The notes under the pieces were generated by a model. That model did not search any database. It saw only the letters and a program-made list of their open reading frames with translations, and was not told where the DNA came from. Positions 26,442 through 34,969 of a stretch of 64,000 nucleotides of DNA are shown piece after piece. Made by a program: the position numbers and the translations under genes. The stretch lies in assembly GCF_000960975.1 (NCBI RefSeq), contig NZ_CP010803.1, positions 186,001 through 250,000 on the forward strand, read 5' to 3'. How positions within the stretch are numbered: the first letter of the stretch is position 1; every line of letters begins with the position of its first letter. The stretch is from Martelella endophytica (lineage in GTDB: Bacteria > Pseudomonadota > Alphaproteobacteria > Rhizobiales > Rhizobiaceae).

Positions 26442-27539
26442 TCAGCGATAGAGGTAGCTGCGGCCCTTCTCGTCGAACAGGTGAAGCTTGTCGGGATCGG
26501 CGACAAAGCGCAGCGGATCGCCCGGCTTGCCGCGATGAATGCCGGGCAGCTTGACGATCAGCGGCTCGTCGTCGACCAGCGAACCCTCGATGTAGATGAG
26601 GGTGACCTCACCGAGCGCCTCGATGATCGAAATCTCGCCTTCGAACAGGAAGGTTTCGCCCTCGCCGGCGGTGCGGACGTCCTCGGGACGAACGCCGAAG
26701 CTTGCGGCCTTGCCTTCGTCCTCGGCCGGCGTTGCGATCGGAACTTCGATGCGCTTGCCGTCACGCAGCTCGACCTCTGTGGTCTCGCCGGTCCGGGTGA
26801 TCTTGACCGGCAGGATGTTCATCGCCGGCGAACCGATGAAGCGGGCGACGAAGAGGTTGGCCGGACGCTCGTAGAGCTCGAGCGGTGCGCCGACCTGCTC
26901 GATGTAGCCGCCGGAGAGCACGACGATGCGGTCGGCAAGCGTCATCGCTTCGACCTGGTCGTGGGTCACGTAGATCATCGTGGTATCGGGCATCTGGTCG
27001 TTGAGCTTGGCGATCTCGATGCGGGTCGCGACACGCAGCGCGGCATCGAGGTTCGAAAGCGGCTCGTCGAACAGGAAGACCTTCGGATCGCGGCAGATGG
27101 CACGGCCGATCGCCACGCGCTGACGCTGACCACCGGAAAGCGCCTTCGGCAGACGGTCGAGATAGGGCGTGATCTGCAGCATGTCCGCGGCGGCCCGCAC
27201 GCGGCGGTCGATCTCTTCCTTGCTTTCCTTGGCAATCCGCATGCCGAAGGCCATGTTGTCGTAGACCGACATATGCGGGTAGAGCGCGTAGGTCTGGAAC
27301 ACCATGGCGATGCCGCGCTTGGATGGCGGGATCTGGTTGACCACCTGTCCGTCGATCGCGATGTCGCCGCCGGAGATTTCCTCAAGGCCCGCGATCATGC
27401 GCAGCAATGTGGACTTTCCGCAGCCCGACGGGCCGACGAACACCACGAATTCACCCGGATTGATGTCGAGATCGATGCCGTGCAGCACCTCGACATTGCC
27501 GTAGGATTTCTTGACCTTTTTGAGCGTAACGCCAGTCAT
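26442..27539 (-). CDS. aglK: Alpha-glucoside ABC transporter ATPase (MalK/UgpC family)
   Basis: 365 residues. Walker A GPSGCGKSTLLRM with K42, signature [16 protein letters not shown], Walker B VFLFDEPLSNLD and switch IYVTHDQVEAMTLAD. The C-terminal TOBE/regulatory domain is present (FGVRPEDVRTAGEGETFLFEGEISIIEALGEVTLIYIEG). Energises AglFG. Last gene of the operon, 17 nt after aglA. Called AglK from its position; the sequence alone says only MalK family. Confidence 0.93.
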   Translation of the reverse strand: MTGVTLKKVKKSYGNVEVLHGIDLDINPGEFVVFVGPSGCGKSTLLRMIAGLEEISGGDIAIDGQVVNQIPPSKRGIAMVFQTYALYPHMSVYDNMAFGMRIAKESKEEIDRRVRAAADMLQITPYLDRLPKALSGGQRQRVAIGRAICRDPKVFLFDEPLSNLDAALRVATRIEIAKLNDQMPDTTMIYVTHDQVEAMTLADRIVVLSGGYIEQVGAPLELYERPANLFVARFIGSPAMNILPVKITRTGETTEVELRDGKRIEVPIATPAEDEGKAASFGVRPEDVRTAGEGETFLFEGEISIIEALGEVTLIYIEGSLVDDEPLIVKLPGIHRGKPGDPLRFVADPDKLHLFDEKGRSYLYR

Positions 27540-27556
27540 ATCTCGCCCCTTTCCCT

Positions 27557-29215
27557 TTATTCTCCGTGGCGGGCGAAGTAAGCGCCCCAGGCAGGAAGTT
27601 TTATCGTGTCGCCGTCCCGATCAACGGCAAAGCCGAAGTCCTCAGCCGAAAATGCGTTCCAATCGCCTTCGGGAAGCTTCGCCGTGACGGGTTCGGCCGA
27701 CATGTTGAATATGCAAAGCACCGTCTCGCCACCCTCCTCGCGGGTGAAGACCAGCGTGTCGCCTTCGTGCGGAATGAAGGCGATGGTTCCCGATATCAAC
27801 GCCTTGTGCTGCCTGCGGAAGGCAAGAAAACGCCGGTAATGCTCGAGCACCGAGGTGTCTTCGCCCTGCTGGACGTCGACCGACTTCATGATGTGATCGG
27901 CAGAGACCGGCAGCCAGGTCTTTTCCGCAGTCGAGAAACCGCCATTGGCGGCACCCGCCTGCCAGACCATCGGGGTGCGGCAACCGTCGCGGCCCTTGAA
28001 TTCCGGCCAGAACTCGATGCCATAAGGGTCCTGCAGGTCCTCGAAGGCGACATCGGCTTCGGTGAGCCCAAGCTCCTCGCCTTCGTAGATGCAGACCGAG
28101 CCGCGCAGCGACATCAAAAGCGAGGCCAGCATCTTGGCATAGGCCGGCTTGTCCTCGACATCCGCGCCCCAGCGGGTCAGATGACGCACGACATCGTGGT
28201 TGGAGAAGGCCCAGCAGGCCCAGCCCTCGGGTGCGGCATCGGCAAAGGCATTGATGGAATCGACAACGCGTTCCGGCGTCACCTTCTGCGGCGCCAGGAA
28301 TTCGAAGGCGTAGCACATCTGCATCTTGTCGCCGCCGGAGGTGTACTCACCGACGATTTCGAGACCGCGCTGCGCTTCTCCGACCTCGCCCACGGCGGCA
28401 ATCGCCGGGTATTCCTCCATCACCGCCCGGAGGCGCTTCAGGAATTCGAGGTTTTCCGGACGGCTCTTGTCATAGAGATGGAGCTGGTAGTTGTAGGGAT
28501 TGACGGCCGGCGCGGTGCTGTCGTTCCTCAGCTCCGGCGCAAGCGGCGGGTTGTCCCTCAGTTCCTTGTCGCAGAAATAATAGTTGATCGTGTCGAGGCG
28601 GAAACCGTCGACGCCGCGATCGAGCCAGAAACGGACGGCTTCGAGCAGCGCGTCCTGGACGTCCATGTTGTGGAAGTTGAGATCCGGTTGCGAGGCCAGG
28701 AAGTTGTGCAGGTAATATTGCAGGCGACGGGCATCCCACTGCCAGGCCGAACCGCCGAACATGCCGAGCCAGTTGTTGGGCGGGGACCCATCCGGCTTGG
28801 CATCGGCCCAGACATACCAGTCGGCCTTGGGATTGTCGCGTGATTGCCGGCTTTCCATGAACCAGGGATGCTGGTCAGAGGTGTGCGACAGCACGAGGTC
28901 GATCATGATCTTGAGGCCGAGCTTGTGGGCCTTCTCGATCATCAGGTCGAAATCGGCGAGCGTGCCGAACATCGGGTCGATGTCGCAGTAGTTCGACACG
29001 TCGTAGCCGAAATCCTTCATCGGCGAGGTGAAGAACGGCGAGATCCACACGGCATCGGCGCCGAGTTCGGCGATGTAGTCGAGCCGGTCGGCGATGCCCT
29101 TGATATCGCCGATGCCGTCGCCGTTGCTGTCTTGGAAGGAGCGCGGATAAACCTGATAGATGACGGCGCCCCGCCACCAGTTCTTGTCCGCTGCCTGATT
29201 GTTGATTGCATTCAT
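27557..29215 (-). CDS. aglA: Alpha-glucosidase, GH13 family
   Basis: 552 residues. GH13 regions are seen in order: DLVLSHTSDQHPWF (region I), GVDGFRLDTINY (nucleophile Asp), AAVGEVGE (acid/base Glu) and WAFSNHDVVRHL (stabilising Asp). The opening WWRGAVIYQVYPRSFQDSNGDGIGDIKGI is that of cytoplasmic oligo-1,6-glucosidase/alpha-glucosidases. It cleaves imported sucrose, maltose, trehalose or similar to glucose. No signal peptide, so cytoplasmic. Embedded between permease and ATPase genes, as in Sinorhizobium agl. Confidence 0.95.
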   Translation of the reverse strand: MNAINNQAADKNWWRGAVIYQVYPRSFQDSNGDGIGDIKGIADRLDYIAELGADAVWISPFFTSPMKDFGYDVSNYCDIDPMFGTLADFDLMIEKAHKLGLKIMIDLVLSHTSDQHPWFMESRQSRDNPKADWYVWADAKPDGSPPNNWLGMFGGSAWQWDARRLQYYLHNFLASQPDLNFHNMDVQDALLEAVRFWLDRGVDGFRLDTINYYFCDKELRDNPPLAPELRNDSTAPAVNPYNYQLHLYDKSRPENLEFLKRLRAVMEEYPAIAAVGEVGEAQRGLEIVGEYTSGGDKMQMCYAFEFLAPQKVTPERVVDSINAFADAAPEGWACWAFSNHDVVRHLTRWGADVEDKPAYAKMLASLLMSLRGSVCIYEGEELGLTEADVAFEDLQDPYGIEFWPEFKGRDGCRTPMVWQAGAANGGFSTAEKTWLPVSADHIMKSVDVQQGEDTSVLEHYRRFLAFRRQHKALISGTIAFIPHEGDTLVFTREEGGETVLCIFNMSAEPVTAKLPEGDWNAFSAEDFGFAVDRDGDTIKLPAWGAYFARHGE

Positions 29216-29261
29216 TGCTTATGTCCTGAAATTCATGATCTTGCCGGGCGGAAGGGCGGCA

Positions 29262-30404
29262 TCAGCCGCCCTTGACCGACCCCGCAAGCAGGCCGCGCAC
29301 CAGATAGCGCTGCAGCGCGAAGAACACGATAAGCGGCACGATGATGGAGATGAAGGCGGATGCCGTCAGGATCTCCCAGTTGCCGCCGCGGGAACCGAGC
29401 AGCTCGCGCAGCCTTGCCGTCAGCACGATCGTCTGCTCGCTGTTGCCAAGGAAGACGGTTGCCACCAGCAGGTCGTTCCAGGTCCACAGGAACTGGAAGA
29501 TCGCGAAGGAGGCGAGCGCCGGATAGGACAGCGGCAGGATGATCTTGTTGAAGATCATGAAGTCATTGGCACCGTCGACACGGGCCGATTCCATGATCTC
29601 ACGCGGCAGGCCGGCGATATAATTTCGCAAGAGGTAGATCGCGAGCGGCAGACCAAATCCCATATGCGCCAGCCATATGCCGACATAGGTCTTGGCCGGC
29701 ACGCCGAAGGTCTGGCCGATCTTGTTATACATCTGCAGCAGCGGAATGAGCGACATCTGCAGCGGCACGACCAGCAGGCCAACGATGATGGCCAGGAGCA
29801 GGTTGCGGAACGGGAATTTCATCCACGACAGCGCATAGGCCGCATAGGCCGCCACCAGAACCGGGATGATGGTGGAGGGTATCGCCACCGTCAGCGAGTT
29901 CAGGAAGGACTGGCCGATGCCCTCCGCCGTCAGAACGTTGCGATAGTTCTCAAGTGTGAAGCGCGGCGGAATTTCCGCGGTGACGAAGATGCGTTCGCCG
30001 CGCCGGCCGAAGGGTTCCGGCGAGGTCATGCGGTAATCGCCGCTCTCCTCGACGGTCAGTTGCTGGCCATCGCCGATATCGACGGTCTGGCCGACTTCGT
30101 ATTCCTCCGGCCTCAGCGACGAAGTGCCGAACTTCGCGACCTTGCCGCCAGCGCCTTCCAGCGCGTTGCCGGTGATGACATAGACACCGTCTTCCTCGGT
30201 CTGCCCATCCGCACCCGGGGCACGGTAGATGAGGTTCTGCGTCGAGGTCGAAAGCGACGTCCACCAGCCGGAGGCGACGATCTGGTCCTTGTCACGGAGC
30301 GAGGTGACGAGCAGGCCGAAGGTCGGAATGGTCCACAGAATGACCAGGAGAGCCACGGTGATGTGCGAGAACCAGACGAGCGGCGATCTTTTGTGAGAAA
30401 GCAT
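29262..30404 (-). CDS. aglG: Alpha-glucoside ABC transporter permease AglG
   Basis: 380 residues. One N-terminal membrane segment is followed by a periplasmic loop of about 100 residues (roughly 45-145), then five more segments. The EAA loop is LPREIMESARVDGANDFMIFNKIILPLS. The long loop is characteristic of AglG-type MalG homologues. Forms the channel with AglF. Its start directly follows the aglF stop with no gap. Confidence 0.94.
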   Translation of the reverse strand: MLSHKRSPLVWFSHITVALLVILWTIPTFGLLVTSLRDKDQIVASGWWTSLSTSTQNLIYRAPGADGQTEEDGVYVITGNALEGAGGKVAKFGTSSLRPEEYEVGQTVDIGDGQQLTVEESGDYRMTSPEPFGRRGERIFVTAEIPPRFTLENYRNVLTAEGIGQSFLNSLTVAIPSTIIPVLVAAYAAYALSWMKFPFRNLLLAIIVGLLVVPLQMSLIPLLQMYNKIGQTFGVPAKTYVGIWLAHMGFGLPLAIYLLRNYIAGLPREIMESARVDGANDFMIFNKIILPLSYPALASFAIFQFLWTWNDLLVATVFLGNSEQTIVLTARLRELLGSRGGNWEILTASAFISIIVPLIVFFALQRYLVRGLLAGSVKGG

Positions 30405-31424
30405 TTACCGGCCCTCCATCTCTTTGCGCGCGTTGCGGATGTTCCAGACCATGATCGGAATAACGAGGACCATGATGACGATGGCGATCGTGGCGCCGCG
30501 GCCGAAATCGCCGCCGCCTCTGAACATCCAGTCGAACATGAGATTGGCGAGCACCTGCGTGTCCCATTGCCCGTTGGTCATCGCGAGCACGATATCGAAG
30601 ATCTTCAGAACGATGATGGTGATCGTCGTCCAGACAACGGCAATGGTGTTGTAGATCTGCGGAACCATGATCTTGAAGAAGATCTGCAGCCCGTTGGCGC
30701 CGTCGATGACGGCCGCTTCGATCGTCTCTTCCGGAATGCCGCGCAGGGCCGCCGACAGCAGCACCATGGCAAAACCGGTCTGGATCCACAGCAGGATGAC
30801 CATCAGGAAGAAGTTGTTCCAGAACGGCATGGCGATCCACACATGCGGCTCGCCGCCGAGTGCCACCACGATCGCGTTCAGGATGCCGATCTGATCGGCG
30901 CCGTCGCCGCGATAGTCATAGACGAACTTCCAGATGACCGAGGCGCCGACAAACGAGATCGCCATCGGCATGAAGATCATCATCTTGGCGAAGGAGCCCC
31001 ACCAGATGCGGTCGGTCAGCCAGGCGATGATCAGGCCGAAGAAGGTCGACAGCGCCGGCACGAAGACCAGCCAGAGCATATTGTTGAACATCGACTCGCG
31101 GAACTCGGCATCGAAGAACAGCCAGCGATAGTTGGCGAGCCCGACGAAGTTCTGGCCGGAAGGTCCGTGCAGCGAATAATCGACGGATGCGACCACCGGC
31201 CACACCAGATAGACGCCGAGCGACAGCAGGGCCGGCCCGAGGAAAAGCCACGGACGGATCATCCCCGAAACGCGCAGGTTGCGCACGCCCTTGGCAGGGT
31301 CACGCGTCTGCGACGGGAAGATGATGTCGAGCAGCTTGTTCGAACCGTAGAAATAGATAACAGCGGCAGCAACGCCGATGACGACGGCCAAGAGGGCCTT
31401 GATGACTTGTTCCACGCCTTTCAA
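30405..31424 (-). CDS. aglF: Alpha-glucoside ABC transporter permease AglF
   Basis: 339 residues. Two N-terminal membrane segments, then the MalF-type core (RPWLFLGPALLSLGVYLVWPVVASVDYSLHGPSGQNFVGLANY). EAA loop IPEETIEAAVIDGANGLQIFFKIMVPQI. Inner-membrane channel subunit. Separated from aglE by 196 bp holding two strong hairpins, which suggests lower expression than the binding protein. Confidence 0.94.
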   Translation of the reverse strand: MKGVEQVIKALLAVVIGVAAAVIYFYGSNKLLDIIFPSQTRDPAKGVRNLRVSGMIRPWLFLGPALLSLGVYLVWPVVASVDYSLHGPSGQNFVGLANYRWLFFDAEFRESMFNNMLWLVFVPALSTFFGLIIAWLTDRIWWGSFAKMMIFMPMAISFVGASVIWKFVYDYRGDGADQIGILNAIVVALGGEPHVWIAMPFWNNFFLMVILLWIQTGFAMVLLSAALRGIPEETIEAAVIDGANGLQIFFKIMVPQIYNTIAVVWTTITIIVLKIFDIVLAMTNGQWDTQVLANLMFDWMFRGGGDFGRGATIAIVIMVLVIPIMVWNIRNARKEMEGR

Positions 31425-31543
31425 CTCCCCAAAACGGCTCTCTTCGGCATATCGCCAGCACCGTTCAGCTTATTGTTTTGGCTTCGGGCTTCAGCAAGCG
31501 CCGCAAAGCACAGAGCAGAAATTCTTCGGGATCGATCGATTGC

Positions 31544-31586
31544 GCTTCCAGTTGGAAGCAAGCAGCCGGGCCGTAAACGGCCCGGC
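31544..31586 (-). promoter_or_regulatory. Tandem hairpins in the aglE-aglF intercistronic region
   Basis: Hairpin 1: GCTTCCA-gt-TGGAAGC (31544-31559). Hairpin 2: GCCGGGCCGT-aa-ACGGCCCGGC (31565-31586). Both are perfect. Neither has a T-run after it on the minus strand. They lie 34-77 nt after the aglE stop and fit an mRNA-stabilising or attenuating element that raises aglE over aglFGAK. Confidence 0.65.
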
Positions 31587-31620
31587 GCAGTATGACAAAT
31601 CGTTCAGGATTTGACGACTG

Positions 31621-32979
31621 TTACTTGATCGCGTCCCAAGCCTTCTGGATGCCGTTGGCCGCATCTTCGGCGGATTCGCCGCCGACGAAGTCAACCATGC
31701 CGGTCCAGAATGCACCCGCGCCGATCTTGCCCGGCATCATGTCGGAACCATCGAAGCGGAAGGTCGTGGCTTGCGTCAGGATCTCACCTTCGCCACGCGC
31801 GGTGTCGTTGGCATAGGCTTCCGGATTGACGTCCTTGTAGGGCGTCAGGAAGCCCGACTGGGCCATCCAGACTTCATGCGCGATCGGCGTTTCCAGGAAC
31901 TGGATGAAGGCTTCGGCAGCAGGGCTGTCATTGGTGATGCCGAACAGCGTGCCGGCGCCAAGAACCGGCTTGCCGAGATCTTCGCCTTCATAGGCCGGGA
32001 AGTAGAAGAAGTCCGCATCGAGGCCGAGTTCCGTGCCCTCCGGGAAGAAGGACGGGATGAACGAGGCCATGTGATGCATGTAGCACTTCGGCGGCGAATC
32101 GAAGAGGCCCTTCGGGCTGTCGCGGAAGTCGGTCGAGGCGACAGCAGCGGAGCCACCGTCGACGAACTTGTCGTTCTTGGCGAACCAGCCGAACTCATCG
32201 ATGGCGTTGACGACACGCGGATCGTTGAACGGGATTTCGTTGGTGACCCATTCGTCGTAGACTTCCGGCGGCTGCGTGCGCAGCATCATGTCCTCGACCC
32301 AGTCGGTGGCCGGCCAGCCAGTGGCGGCACCCGAGCCAAGACCGATGCACCAGGGCGTACCGCCATCGGCAACGATCTGCTCGGTCAGCGCCTTCAGGTC
32401 TTCCATGGATTCCGGGACTTCGTAGCCGGCATCATCGAAATTATCCGGAACATACCAGACGAGCGACTTCAGGTCGGCCTTGTAGGGGAAGACATAGAGA
32501 GACTTCTCGCCATCCGGGCCGGCATAGGTAGAAAGATCAACCCAGGACTGGCCGGCCGCATACTTCTCCGACAGGAACTCGCCGGCTTCGGCCGGAAGCT
32601 TGGTGAGCAAGCCCTTGGCCGCGAGGTCGGCCGCAAGACCCGGCTGCGGGAAGACGGCAATGTTGGCCGGGCTGCCCGCCTGGGTATCGATGACGATCTG
32701 CTGCTCGAAGGAGTCCGAACCGGAATACTCGACATTAACGCCGGTCGCTTCCTCGAAATAGGCGAGGACGCTTTCGAACAAATCCTTGTCCGGGCCGAGC
32801 CACGGGCCGAAGATCGACAGCGTCTGCCCCTTCAGGTCGCCATGCGCCTCGGAAAACTGGGTAAAGCTGTCCCAGTTGAAACGGGAATCTTCGCCGGGAG
32901 CGAATTTGAGATCGGCGGCGTGCGCCGCACCGGCAAAAAGTGCCAGCGTGGCAACGCCGGTCAGAAGAGCTTTGTTCAT
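31621..32979 (-). CDS. aglE: Alpha-glucoside ABC transporter substrate-binding protein AglE
   Basis: 452 residues. Sec signal peptide MNKALLTGVATLALFAGAAHA. The mature part shows family-1 solute-binding features: LKGQTLSIFGPWLGPDKDLFESVLAYFEEATGVNVEYSGSDSFEQQIVIDTQAGSPANIAVFPQPGL. Binds alpha-glucosides (sucrose, maltose, trehalose types) in the periplasm. The start has GGGAGG 9 nt upstream. First gene of the agl operon, divergent from aglR. Confidence 0.95.
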   Translation of the reverse strand: MNKALLTGVATLALFAGAAHAADLKFAPGEDSRFNWDSFTQFSEAHGDLKGQTLSIFGPWLGPDKDLFESVLAYFEEATGVNVEYSGSDSFEQQIVIDTQAGSPANIAVFPQPGLAADLAAKGLLTKLPAEAGEFLSEKYAAGQSWVDLSTYAGPDGEKSLYVFPYKADLKSLVWYVPDNFDDAGYEVPESMEDLKALTEQIVADGGTPWCIGLGSGAATGWPATDWVEDMMLRTQPPEVYDEWVTNEIPFNDPRVVNAIDEFGWFAKNDKFVDGGSAAVASTDFRDSPKGLFDSPPKCYMHHMASFIPSFFPEGTELGLDADFFYFPAYEGEDLGKPVLGAGTLFGITNDSPAAEAFIQFLETPIAHEVWMAQSGFLTPYKDVNPEAYANDTARGEGEILTQATTFRFDGSDMMPGKIGAGAFWTGMVDFVGGESAEDAANGIQKAWDAIK

Positions 32980-33039
32980 GTGATTTACCTCCCATCACAT
33001 TCGGACCCTGAGGGCCCCGTTGTCGAGTGACGCTTCTTC

Positions 33040-33090
33040 CAAAGCGTTTTGACAGATCAAGACATTTCTCGTGTGACGCCCCAGAGTCAA
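33040..33090 (-). promoter_or_regulatory. aglE promoter with overlapping LacI-type operator
   Basis: On the minus strand TTGACT (33090-33085), 17-nt spacer, AAATGT (33067-33062; weak -10). An imperfect palindrome CAAAACGCTTTG (33051-33040) follows at about +4 to +15, where a repressor would block transcription. It matches the second, perfect site near 33211 in 11 of 12 bases. Confidence 0.55.
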
Positions 33091-33205
33091 CCCCTTTCGG
33101 CGAAACGAGCTTATTTTTTGCCCGTTTTTGTCCTTTGGAACCGATTTTTGGCGACCGCCCCACAAAAAGAACTTTCCCAAACCGCGCCCGACTTGCTAAA
33201 AAAGC

Positions 33206-33217
33206 CAAAGCGCTTTG
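33206..33217. promoter_or_regulatory. LacI-family operator (AglR candidate site)
   Basis: CAAAGCGCTTTG is a perfect 12-bp palindrome with the central CG typical of LacI-family operators. It lies 166 bp from the site in the aglE promoter, allowing looping by an AglR tetramer or paired dimers. Confidence 0.65.
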
Positions 33218-33398
33218 AAAGCCGCCACGGCCCACCTCGGGCTCGCCCCGGCAATATCGGCTGAGACAATGATCGCTTTGTCGACCATAGCACGATATGA
33301 CATCTAATTGGACCGGGGGTGCGCGTTTTCAATGACCTGAGCTTCGGGTTTTCGGACCAGGCTCATGTCGGCGGTTTTCGCCCAGGGAGGATGCGGGA

Positions 33399-34427
33399 GT
33401 GAATTTGAAACAACTGGCAGCCCAGCTCGGGCTGTCTCCAACCACGGTCAGCCGGGCGCTGAACGGCTATCCCGAGGTCAATGCCGAAACGCGCGACCGG
33501 GTCCTGCGCGCCGCGCGCGAAACCGGCTACCGCCCGAACCGCACTGCCCAGCGGCTCGCAACCGGCAAGGCCGGCTCGATCGGCCTTCTGATGCCCGTGG
33601 GCGCCGAGGTGATGTCGGACCTGCATTTTGGCGAATTCCTGCGCGGCCTCGGCGAAACCGCACAGAAGGAAGACTTTCACCTGGTGGTCATGCCCGCCGA
33701 TCCGGCCGACGAGGTCTCGGCGCTGCGCAGCCTCGCCACCAGCGGCTATGTCGATGGCCTCTGCCTCGCCTATATCCGCGAGAACGACAGCCGCATCGAC
33801 CTGATGGAATCCTTCGGGCTGCCGTTCATCGTCCATGGCCGCTTCTTCGACCCGCCCCACCCCTACCCCTTGCTCGACGTCGACAACGAGGCGTCGTTCT
33901 TCGAAGCCACGCGATTGTTGCTGCAGCTCGGCCACAGCCGCATCGGGCTGATCAACGGTGACGAGGAATTCGGCTTTGCCATCCGTCGCCGCGATGGCGT
34001 GGTCAAGGCTCTTGCCGAGCGCGGCCTGACGCTTGAGCCGCGCTTCCATGCTTCCGAACAGATGACGGAGGAAGGCGGCCAGCGCGCCACCGAGCGCTTT
34101 CTTGCCGCGCCGGAGCGGCCAACCGCGCTTATTTGTGCGAGCATGGTGCAGGCGCTCGGCATTGTGCGCGCCATCGAGCAGGCCGGACTGACGCTCGGAC
34201 GGGACATTTCGCTGATTTCCTATGACGATGTCCTGCCGCTGCTGCGCCCCGAGCTGTTCACGGTACCGCTGACCACGACGCGCTCCTCGCTGCGCATGGC
34301 CGGCCGGCGCATCGCCGAACGCCTGATCCACGCGATCAAGGGCAGTACGCAGGACACTCTGGAAGAGCTGTGGCGGCCGGAACTCGTGGTCCGCGCCTCG
34401 ACAGGACAGGCGCCGGGAAAGAACTGA
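33399..34427 (+). CDS. aglR: LacI-family regulator of the agl locus (AglR)
   Basis: 342 residues, GTG start preceded by AGGGAGG. N-terminal HTH and hinge: LKQLAAQLGLSPTTVSRALNGYPEVNAETRDRV. Residues about 60-335 form the sugar-binding domain (AGSIGLLMPVGAEVMSDLHFGEFLRGLGE, ISLISYDDVLPLLRPELFTVPLTTTR). Divergent from aglE, so it is the likely repressor of aglEFGAK, with CAAAGCGCTTTG-like operators in between. Inducer probably an alpha-glucoside. Confidence 0.93.
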   Translation: MNLKQLAAQLGLSPTTVSRALNGYPEVNAETRDRVLRAARETGYRPNRTAQRLATGKAGSIGLLMPVGAEVMSDLHFGEFLRGLGETAQKEDFHLVVMPADPADEVSALRSLATSGYVDGLCLAYIRENDSRIDLMESFGLPFIVHGRFFDPPHPYPLLDVDNEASFFEATRLLLQLGHSRIGLINGDEEFGFAIRRRDGVVKALAERGLTLEPRFHASEQMTEEGGQRATERFLAAPERPTALICASMVQALGIVRAIEQAGLTLGRDISLISYDDVLPLLRPELFTVPLTTTRSSLRMAGRRIAERLIHAIKGSTQDTLEELWRPELVVRASTGQAPGKN

Positions 34428-34447
34428 AAGACGATGCAATACTTGCG

Positions 34448-34463
34448 CTATACTTCAGTATAG
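34448..34463. repeat. Short perfect inverted repeat after aglR
   Basis: CTATACT-tc-AGTATAG, 7-bp arms with a 2-bp centre, 20 bp after the aglR stop. Too AT-rich for a stable terminator; could be a protein-binding site. The rest of 34428-34652 shows no gene. Confidence 0.4.
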
Positions 34464-34652
34464 ATCACGCCGGCACGCTACACGTCTCCGGTTCGGATGA
34501 ACGCACAATAAAGCGCAGGGAGCGAACCTGCCGCATGGCGACACCCGCCTTTCCACGCCCCACTCCGTAAGGCCAGCAGAGACCGAAAGCGCGACACGCC
34601 CATCAAGGCGCACCGCGCGATCATCCACTCCCGAGACTGCGCACCGTCTCGG

Positions 34653-34907
34653 TCAGAACTGCCTTATCCAGACGTTCAGCGTGGTGAAACCTTCAGGATT
34701 GATTGCATAAAACCTTTTTGTCCCGACAGGGGTGACCCGGACGAGCTTGCTATCGAGCAAGGCTTTCAAATGCTGCGAGACCGCAGGCCGGCTGATCGGC
34801 AGGCCTTCGGAAAGTTCGGTAACCGTTTTGGGTTCGCGCCGAAGCGCCATCAACAGGTGACGGCGATTCGGGTCGGAAATTGCAACAAAGGGGTCAAACG
34901 TGCTCAT
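34653..34907 (-). CDS. ArsR-family winged-helix regulator, short
   Basis: 84 residues. HTH region DPNRRHLLMALRREPKTVTELSEGLPISRPAVSQHLKALLDSKLVRVTPVGTKRFYAINPEG. Lacks the CxC metal site of ArsR/SmtB, so it belongs with the metal-independent SdpR-like group. Those proteins usually run to about 105-115 residues; this one ends at LNVWIRQF, where relatives continue into a last dimerisation helix. It may be truncated or simply short. No adjacent SRPBCC (AHSA1) partner gene, which is common for the group. Confidence 0.75.
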   Translation of the reverse strand: MSTFDPFVAISDPNRRHLLMALRREPKTVTELSEGLPISRPAVSQHLKALLDSKLVRVTPVGTKRFYAINPEGFTTLNVWIRQF

Positions 34908-34969
34908 GCACGCATATTACGTTAAAGTTACCGAGACCACAAGTAGTTCTTGAGTTAGCCCAACCCGTA

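Larger units (their letters stand above)
32980..33398. other. aglE-aglR intergenic control region (no gene)
   Basis: This 419-bp non-coding region holds the aglE promoter, two LacI-type operators and a G-poor leader. It has long runs of A/T between 33110 and 33180. No open frame in it resembles a protein. The operators and promoter are listed separately. Confidence 0.7.

Noticed and set aside
29199..31595. 798-codon open frame on the plus strand opposite aglA-aglG-aglF
   Set aside because: Antisense shadow in GC-rich DNA. The translation is Arg/Asp/His-rich with no domain, and the minus strand has clear permease genes.
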